Positions 60,201 through 64,000 of a stretch of 64,000 nucleotides of DNA are shown piece after piece. The position numbers and the translations under genes were made by a program. The DNA lies in contig JAUIRK010000889.1 of NCBI GenBank assembly GCA_030549495.1, forward strand, positions 186,001 to 250,000, written 5' to 3'. Source of the DNA: Nectonema munidae. Lineage: Eukaryota; Nematomorpha; Nectonematoida; Nectonematidae. The notes beneath the pieces were generated by a model, which saw only the letters and a program-made list of their open reading frames with translations, had not been told where the DNA came from and did not search any database. Numbering within the stretch: position 1 is the stretch's first letter; every line of letters begins with the position of its first letter.

Positions 60201-62148
60201 CAAGAAAACCAGCTATGGCCAGTGGCGTGTAATAAGCTGACCAATTACCCAATGTAAAATGAGAATAAAAAAGTCGAAGTTCACGCAAACACTGTGAAGT
60301 AGTTAGCTGAGGAAAACTAAATACAGTAACAAAACATAAATAAAAAAAAGCTAATTGGATTGAATAATGAATCTATTTCATCTGCCAATAAAAGATCCGT
60401 GTTATATATACTATTTTTATTTTTAAATTGTGTTTTTTCAATTCTAATTTGTCTTTTTTAGTTCAATTTGTCTTTTTTAAATTCTAAACGCTCTTTCTAA
60501 AATAAAAAATAAATTTAGAACTTAAAAAAGACAAATTGGAATTGAAAAGACAATTTAGAACTTAAAAAGACAAATTTAAACTTAAAAAAGACAAATTGGA
60601 AGAAGACAATTTCAAACTTAAAAACGACAAATTAGAACTTAAAAAAGACAAATTAGAATTGAAAGAAGACAATTTAGAACTTAAAAAAAAATTTGAACTT
60701 AAAAAAGACTACTTGGAATTGAAAGAAGACAATTTCGAATTAAAAAAAACTATTTAGAAGTAAAAATAGTATATATATATATATATATAGATCAATCGTC
60801 CTTATGGTATAATTTCTTTGAATTATTGTATAAAATTAAATAAATATATTATGCTTTGATTTTGGTTAAAATATTTTAACAAACTTTTGAACTTAAATAG
60901 CATTAAAACTCTATTTTTTTAAAATTCCCGCAATTTTCTATTAGCATTGCGATTATAGAAATTATAAAAAATAATTTTATTTTGGAAAAAAAAATTCGTT
61001 CCCTTTTTATTATTGGCATATGCCCAATAATAATAATCATCAAAAATAGACGATGCATCGCGCTATGATGGCAAAATTCATTTTCGAAATTTATGCTATT
61101 TTGCGTCTCATGCCAACTTTACATTTTTAATAGCAAAGCATGATTTACAATATCTCTTGTGTTAAGCGAAATTCGTTTTTGGGACAGATCATGTTTAACT
61201 TCATTTTTCTAATCCAATTTTTTAGGAAAAAAAATCAATTAATTGCTTTCTACGTTTAAATATTTCCATTAGCGTGTGCTTCTAGTTGAAAAAGTTTTTC
61301 AATATTAAAATTCATTTTTTGGGGTTGAGTAAATGATAATGAGTGATTCAAAAGACGGCACACATGGCAAAACAAGTTATCCGTAAAACATAAAATCCTC
61401 TACGTTAATTAATGCTTTTCAATACAAACCCTGTGCTTTACATTCTACCTTTCTTCCCGTTAGCGAGTTAGACATTTTAATGTGCTATTTGAAAAAAGAA
61501 TGGTATCCATATGCAGTCTGTTACATAGATACAGCGCTCTGATCATTTAAATCTGTAAATAGATTTTCCCTATTTATGGGAGCTTTGAAGCGATTAATTC
61601 GTTGCGCGTGTTTAATTTGTATCAAGTGAAGTACGATTTTTTATTTGAAATTTTTCCCATCTTTAAAATTTAACTTTACAAGTTGTAAAAAAAGAGCTAA
61701 ATCAAAAATGTATTCAAAATATTGCGCTAAGTGAATTCGCGTTAACCATGGGGGTATATAAAAAGAGAGGTATACCTAAGTCAATTTCTGGCATTTAAGG
61801 TCTCTTCTCATCATCATGAACGCAAGTGTTACACTCATTCAAACAACAATCCAAAACATATTCATGTACACCGGCTTGCACAGATGCAGCATCACCCCCG
61901 AACACTTCATCGACAAGCCTGGGCGCCAATTTGTCACGTTTATAATCTTTTGCAACACCTCTCTCTGCTTCTTCAACTTATGTGCCCCGGAAAAGAGCAC
62001 AGCAGAGGGCGCTATTCAGCCTAGCTTCTACGGAAAGATGTGCTGGAGCATACTGAGTCACGTTCTCACCCCCTTCATCGTTTTCTACAGATTCCACTCC
62101 ATCACATGTTTGGCTCAAATTTGGAAGAAAACGTACAGATCACGATAA
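42178..62148 (+). CDS. Otop: Otopetrin-family proton channel, 9 exons
   Basis: The exons are 42178-42235, 44096-44156, 45804-45921, 48732-48972, 54587-54747, 57235-57436, 57667-57841, 59647-60117 and 61827-62148. All junctions are GT-AG and in phase, totalling 1809 nt: 602 residues and a stop. Otopetrins are multipass (12-helix) proton-selective channels of the plasma membrane. Visible hydrophobic segments lie at about residues 43-63, 80-98, 160-176, 195-210, 222-240, 300-320, and several in 350-425 and 470-590. Family landmarks are the helix-5 motif LMHMIACNLCIC, the segment YPCVIQYAAICANLCYAVW, and the C-terminal KPGRQFVTF, ILSHVLTPFIVFYRFHS and IWKKTY. Length is normal for the family. The introns carry a SINE, two MITEs and two larger transposons. 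ATG 42178 has a good context (GAGATGG), but an upstream exon at 35199 could supply a longer N-terminus. Confidence 0.9.
42236..44095. other. Otopetrin intron A, nothing certain
   Basis: AT-rich. The ending CGACACCACTGGTTTAGAC near 42967 resembles a hAT terminus read backwards, but no partner was found. The minus-strand open frame 42987-43283 shows no known domain. Confidence 0.4.
44096..44156 (+). CDS. Otop: Otopetrin gene, exon B (cytosolic N-terminus)
   Basis: A 61-base exon with a long polypyrimidine tract (TTTTTCTTTCTTTAG) and donor AA|GTAAGC. It encodes HTISSNVDNGIDSIATRNF. Phases 1 in and 2 out match both neighbours. The N-terminus of otopetrins is variable, so support comes from splicing logic. 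Confidence 0.7.
45121..45273 (+). repeat. tRNA-derived SINE, copy 4 (most complete)
   Basis: It begins GGGCCGTGAGTAAGGTTGG, with TGGGTTCGATCCCGC carrying a perfect B box (GGTTCGATCCC). A non-tRNA body (CAATTGTGCCTTCTCGATG) follows, ending CTTTGCCTTTAACCTT. The head resembles a class-II tRNA (Leu/Ser type). Located in otopetrin intron B. Confidence 0.9.
45804..45921 (+). CDS. Otop: Otopetrin gene, exon C (first membrane helix)
   Basis: Acceptor TTTTGTTTAG, donor GAC|GTAATT. It encodes SSCLYGLFIFVLGSSLPLS, matching the first otopetrin helix (Cys/Tyr-Gly, Leu-Gly, Pro-Leu pattern). Confidence 0.8.
46421..48622 (-). mobile_element. TIR DNA transposon with cc8k15.2-like gene, 2.2 kb
   Basis: The outermost TIR, TAGGGATATAACTTTTT, is identical at both ends, and weaker inverted similarity runs about 120 bp inward, including TGGCGCC. 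Flanking 8-mers ATAAATAT and ATAAACAA match 6 of 8, suggesting a hAT-like 8-bp duplication. One gene on the minus strand fills most of the interior. It lies in otopetrin intron C and ends 110 bp before exon D. Confidence 0.75.
46690..48339 (-). pseudogene. Transposase-like protein of the cc8k15.2-type family, lightly broken
   Basis: ATG 48337-48339 opens MSNKNCVKRRQEIPFLTTCL with CKMPTNKQIIGRYL. The large middle frame (47005-47919) has MIICDSTAVNTGRENGI, PCQQHVLDLVLRHIMDSS (a CxxH like that of hAT) and a CRDDFKFLFELCEAF helix. The end reads ALMASFLLPENREKLEKIC and DIPRTN, then AERGVKKW. Three long pieces share one frame. A TGA (CGA to TGA) at about 47007, a second stop near 46775 and a frameshifted patch at 47920-48045 break it. 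I recall relatives as repeated uncharacterised proteins in arthropods and Hydra; the exact superfamily is unproven. Confidence 0.7.
48732..48972 (+). CDS. Otop: Otopetrin gene, exon D (helix 2 and cytosolic loop)
   Basis: Acceptor AATTTTTAG, donor G|GTAGGA. It starts with the aromatic helix FFYIYLFSFGIIYYVYAYFF, followed by a charged loop (RRRKTERYSERNSE) and GNSFLKIGVL, which leads into helix 3. Other reading frames here are shadows. Confidence 0.85.
50393..50478. repeat. (GT)n microsatellite
   Basis: About 85 bp of GT repeats with TTGT interruptions, inside the 3.5-kb TIR element. Confidence 0.95.
51770..52500 (+). pseudogene. piggyBac-like transposase remnant
   Basis: Fragments on the + strand recall a PGBD-type transposase: GYKTWQFSR near 51790, LILRKKGFMTGVIRRDRIKN near 51950, MGGVDRSNKILQILNE near 52225, and KKWWWPFSDF with a following helix to 52497. 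The order and spacing match the second half of the family, after the catalytic domain. The copy is strongly decayed. Confidence 0.6.
53165..54586. other. Otopetrin intron D, right part, nothing recognised
   Basis: AT-rich sequence with no open frame of note. A short GC patch, GTTGCCCGGGCTG, lies near 54142. Confidence 0.45.
54587..54747 (+). CDS. Otop: Otopetrin gene, exon E (helices 3-4)
   Basis: Acceptor TCATTACGCAG, donor AAA|GTAAGA. It encodes FGVASVLYTALKLVTLL and, after a loop, EMAFTFIQIYFIFFKSK, the fourth helix with the typical FxQxYFIF pattern. Confidence 0.9.
54748..56260. other. Otopetrin intron E, left part, nothing recognised
   Basis: Short open frames (55104-55286, 55306-55509) show no domain. 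No terminal repeats were seen. Confidence 0.45.
56269..56446. mobile_element. hAT MITE, 178 bp, perfect 8-bp target duplication
   Basis: The left end is CAGTGGCGTAGCCA and the right end TGGCTACGCCACTG is its exact inverse. Target copies GCACAATT lie at 56261-56268 and 56447-56454. The interior has two copies of GGGGCATGCAAGGAATTTAG and a poly-G run of about 18 (56375-56392). Confidence 0.92.
56652..56795 (-). repeat. tRNA-derived SINE, copy 5
   Basis: Minus strand: TAAGGTTGG-like head (diverged), then GGTACTGGGTTTCGATAAC, B box GGTTCGATCCC, and tail CCTTTACCTTTA. Otopetrin intron E. Confidence 0.85.
57235..57436 (+). CDS. Otop: Otopetrin gene, exon F (helix 5)
   Basis: Acceptor CTTGCTTAG, donor G|GTACGT. 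It encodes ALMHMIACNLCICFSSIVY, a hallmark otopetrin segment, followed by an extracellular or linker region rich in Asn, Ser and Gln. Confidence 0.92.
57667..57841 (+). CDS. Otop: Otopetrin gene, exon G (helix 6)
   Basis: Acceptor ATGTTTCAG, donor AA|GTATAA. A charged linker leads to DYLYPCVIQYAAICANLCY and VWKRIGKRIY, the conserved end of the first otopetrin domain. The frame stays open past the donor but loses resemblance to the family. Confidence 0.9.
57936..58470. repeat. Degenerate ~20-bp minisatellite
   Basis: Variants of TTTTTACTTTAAGTTCGTCC recur about 20-25 times, many with small length changes. The open frame at 57936-58154 is a by-product of this array. Read in reverse, the unit GACGAACTTAAAGTAAAAA resembles the unit of the array at 60428. 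Confidence 0.65.
58471..59646. other. Otopetrin intron G, rest, nothing recognised
   Basis: AT-rich with no clear repeat or exon. Confidence 0.45.
59647..60117 (+). CDS. Otop: Otopetrin gene, exon H (helices 7-10)
   Basis: Acceptor TTTTATAG, donor CA|GTAAGA. It contains NKGLFFGLALLILSLISLSL, then several hydrophobic segments separated by a Glu-rich loop (TEEEEENE), ending EYFYAVLSAISAFHTL. The apparent stop at 60119 lies just inside the intron. Confidence 0.9.
60428..60760. repeat. 21-bp minisatellite with heptad-coding frame and inverted head
   Basis: From 60505 the unit (T)TAGAACTTAAAAAAGACAAA repeats about 12 times. From 60428 to 60490 similar units lie in the opposite orientation. The + strand frame 60566-60757 is open for 63 codons with no ATG and reads as repeated LELKKDK / LELKEDN heptads, a coiled-coil pattern. 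Lies in the last otopetrin intron. Confidence 0.8.
60790..61750. other. Last otopetrin intron, remainder
   Basis: AT-rich and featureless, bordered on the left by a short (TA)n run at 60770-60789 and on the right by the TATA/initiator motif. Confidence 0.5.
61755..61786 (+). promoter_or_regulatory. TATA box plus initiator-like motif inside the otopetrin gene
   Basis: TATATAAAA (61755-61763) is followed by TCAATT at 61781-61786, about 28 bases downstream, the usual TATA-to-start spacing. An ATG at 61816 is in frame with the last otopetrin exon, so initiation here could give a 110-residue C-terminal product. Sequence-only evidence; TATA-like strings are common in AT-rich DNA. Confidence 0.35.
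61827..62148 (+). CDS. Otop: Otopetrin gene, last coding exon (helices 11-12)
   Basis: The acceptor AG at 61825-61826 completes a His codon. It encodes KPGRQFVTFIIFCNTSLCFF, then a helix ending in VFYRFHSITCLAQIWKKTY. These are the most conserved residues of otopetrins. TAA ends the frame. Confidence 0.93.
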
Positions 62149-62233
62149 ATCATGGATTCATGAAGAAATTCCTGAATCGCCTAACACTACCTTAGGTGGC
62201 ACACAAGGTGTTGTACTAATTTATACAAACACA

Positions 62234-62239
62234 AATAAA
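62234..62239 (+). terminator. Candidate poly(A) signal of the otopetrin gene
   Basis: AATAAA lies 86 bases after the stop codon, a normal distance for a short 3' untranslated region. Confidence 0.55.
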
Positions 62240-63680
62240 ACTTAGCTTTCATAATCAAAGAAATCACAATTTTAAATAATATATATTGCTGTAGATCAGT
62301 ACCGGATTTTGCATTTAGTCCCATAAGGGCAGGAATGGAACAAGAATTATATATGTTAAGAGGGTCTTCAAAAATATCTATTCATGATATGAGAGTTGAA
62401 TTCATTTTTCTAGCATTAATTTTGGCAAATTGAACTAGCATTTCAACTGCTTAAATGTCTAAAACAAATACATACATAAGACAAGCATATAAGTCATATA
62501 TCTAGCTTAAAAAAAGCATAACATTGTGAGGAGCGAAGGAGAGCTGGGGGTGGGGGTGGGGTAACTGTATCTTTTAGGCCCCTCTGGATACGCCTCTGTC
62601 TATACAATTTTCAGGTCACATAAAATCTCAGCCATTTACAGGTTTTTATTAAGATCTAAGCTTTTCGAATTATTCATGAAAGTACTTTTCCTTAACACAA
62701 AGCAAGGTAGCGATCTTGTGTGCACTAATAGCTGGATTAAAGGTCATTTTCCTACATAAAATTGACCTCAAAAAATAAACTGGCCAATTTGTACTCTAAT
62801 GAGGGTGCAAAGTTATACATCAATAGCTACTCTAATCTTATAGTGATTAGTGGTTACTATACAGTCAAAAATCTTCAGTTCCTTGATTTAACTTACTTTC
62901 TTTTATTGGTGAATCTAGAATAGCTGTATTTTCTCAATTTCAGGCCACCTATCAAAATGTGCTTTAGTTCAGAATCCAGATTCAGTAACATCTTTTTCCC
63001 ACTATCAATCAATTTCTTGGCTTCGTATCTCGACAATGAAGCATGCATTTATATCAATTCCAGAGAAAAAACATTTTGTATTTTCTTCAAAAAATTTGTT
63101 TTCTTTGAAGAAATCAAGGACCAAAAGTTGAAGGAGTAAATGTGAGGAGTAAGAGGATATCATAGTGATGAGCCTTAGCTTCGATTACATTATACAATAG
63201 ATTGAATACCTCGTTCCATATTCGCATGCCAAAACGATGTCGTTTAAAAGATTACGAAAATAATACGAAGATTAGTTAGAAATTAGCAGCTAACTTTTAA
63301 TTAATAAATCTAATTAAAGTAAAATAAGGCCCCATTTAAAATGGAACAAGACATGCCATGTTTGTATATTTAAAGTAATACGTTGGCACACATGCTTAAT
63401 TCTGTTTAAAGTGAAATTTACTGTGTGAATTTTGTCTCGTTTTGGGTTAAGTCAAAAATTTTTTGAAGTTAAAAAGGCACCACCATTGGAAGAAGGTTAG
63501 TATTCTTTCGGTTAAAGACGCATCAATATGGGTGTTGCTGGGTAGAATATATACTTCCTCGAAAGTTTGGCATAAAATAAGCTAATACTAGCAAAATTGT
63601 TTTTACCACAGTAATGACATAACTTCAATGTGAAACAATAGTATAATAAATTAAGTAGGTGTTACAAACTGTAATTAGCA

Positions 63681-63742
63681 TTTGGTTAGATGCGGAATTC
63701 AATTACTCAAGGTCTTGCGTTGGATCCCACATCAAGCTCAAG
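63681..63742 (+). repeat. tRNA-derived SINE, copy 6 (fragment)
   Basis: TTTGGTTAGATGCGGAATTC leads through ACTCAAGGTCTTGCGTTGGA to CATCAAGCTCAAG. Only the tRNA-like head survives, and the B box is diverged. Confidence 0.65.
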
Positions 63743-64000
63743 TAGACATTTTCCATGTACATATTTTCCACGTAGTTTCTCATACCACAGACATGATCTT
63801 CACGTTCGATATTTCAATTAAATGCATCTTTCATTGTAAGACAGGTTTTTCAATTATTTTAGCTATGTGCCAGAATGAAAGACTCAACTATTTTTCATCC
63901 ATATTAAAAAAGATTGGTGAAAGCTTTGTGAACTCTTCGACATATAAAAGCAATTCCAAAATTGTTAAATACCTGCTCTTTAAATTTTACTTATTAAATT

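Larger units (their letters stand above)
62149..64000. other. Downstream spacer, no gene established
   Basis: A CCCCTCTGGATACGCCTCTG end near 62580-62599 resembles the right end of the 178-bp MITE family, without a certain partner. The frame 62957-63139 follows a CTCAATTTCAG acceptor-like site but shows no domain. Confidence 0.4.

Noticed and set aside
62292-62599. Possible MITE between CAGTACCGGATTTTGC and GGATACGCCTCTG
   Set aside because: The two ends are not inverted copies of each other, and the flanking 8-mers do not match.
62957-63139. Possible further exon after an acceptor-like CTCAATTTCAG
   Set aside because: The otopetrin already ends in a conserved C-terminus with stop and poly(A) signal, and this frame has no family resemblance.

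Overview
This is an AT-rich (roughly 30% GC) animal nuclear sequence. It has spliced genes with GT-AG introns, many cut-and-paste DNA transposons (mostly hAT, some piggyBac), a tRNA-derived SINE and long microsatellites. The mix looks arthropod. A crustacean such as a caligid copepod (sea louse) is my best guess, but this is inference and no sequence here proves a species.

Two host genes could be assembled, both on the + strand. The first (exons from 5931 to 29245) encodes a PP2C-like phosphatase-fold protein of the CG9801 family. I place eight coding exons whose phases all join; the 5' start was not found. The second (exons from 42178, or 35199 with an upstream exon, to 62148) encodes an otopetrin, a multipass membrane protein of the proton-channel family. 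Its nine exons join in phase to 602 codons plus a stop. A tenth possible 5' exon at 35199 would lengthen it to 641.

Almost everything else is intron or spacer filled with mobile DNA. 1-3050: end of a decayed hAT element. 4301-4631 and 7158-8345: short hAT elements. 5130-5622: LINE tail. 11206-16314: a hAT with perfect 8-bp target duplications, split by a piggyBac at 12845-15237. 20113-20840: a hAT MITE holding a small TTAA-type MITE. 21294-24846: a decayed hAT transposase split by a second hAT (21603-23407). 26586-27781: a non-autonomous hAT holding another. 35668-35976 and 56269-56446: hAT MITEs. 46421-48622: a TIR element with a transposase-like gene. 49659-53158: a 3.5-kb element with long TIRs built of short repeats and a decayed piggyBac-like coding region. 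Six SINE copies are scattered throughout.

Other structures are a roughly 500-bp (GAT)n tract at 31218-31720, a 21-bp minisatellite encoding heptads at 60428-60760 with a possible relative at 57936-58470, a tandem duplication at 38815-39480, and a TATA/initiator pair just before the last otopetrin exon. I see no rRNA, intact tRNA, CRISPR or bacterial-type operon. No complete new system stands out. The most interesting items are the nested-insertion chronology, the 3.5-kb long-TIR element, the heptad minisatellite and the possible internal promoter in the otopetrin gene.
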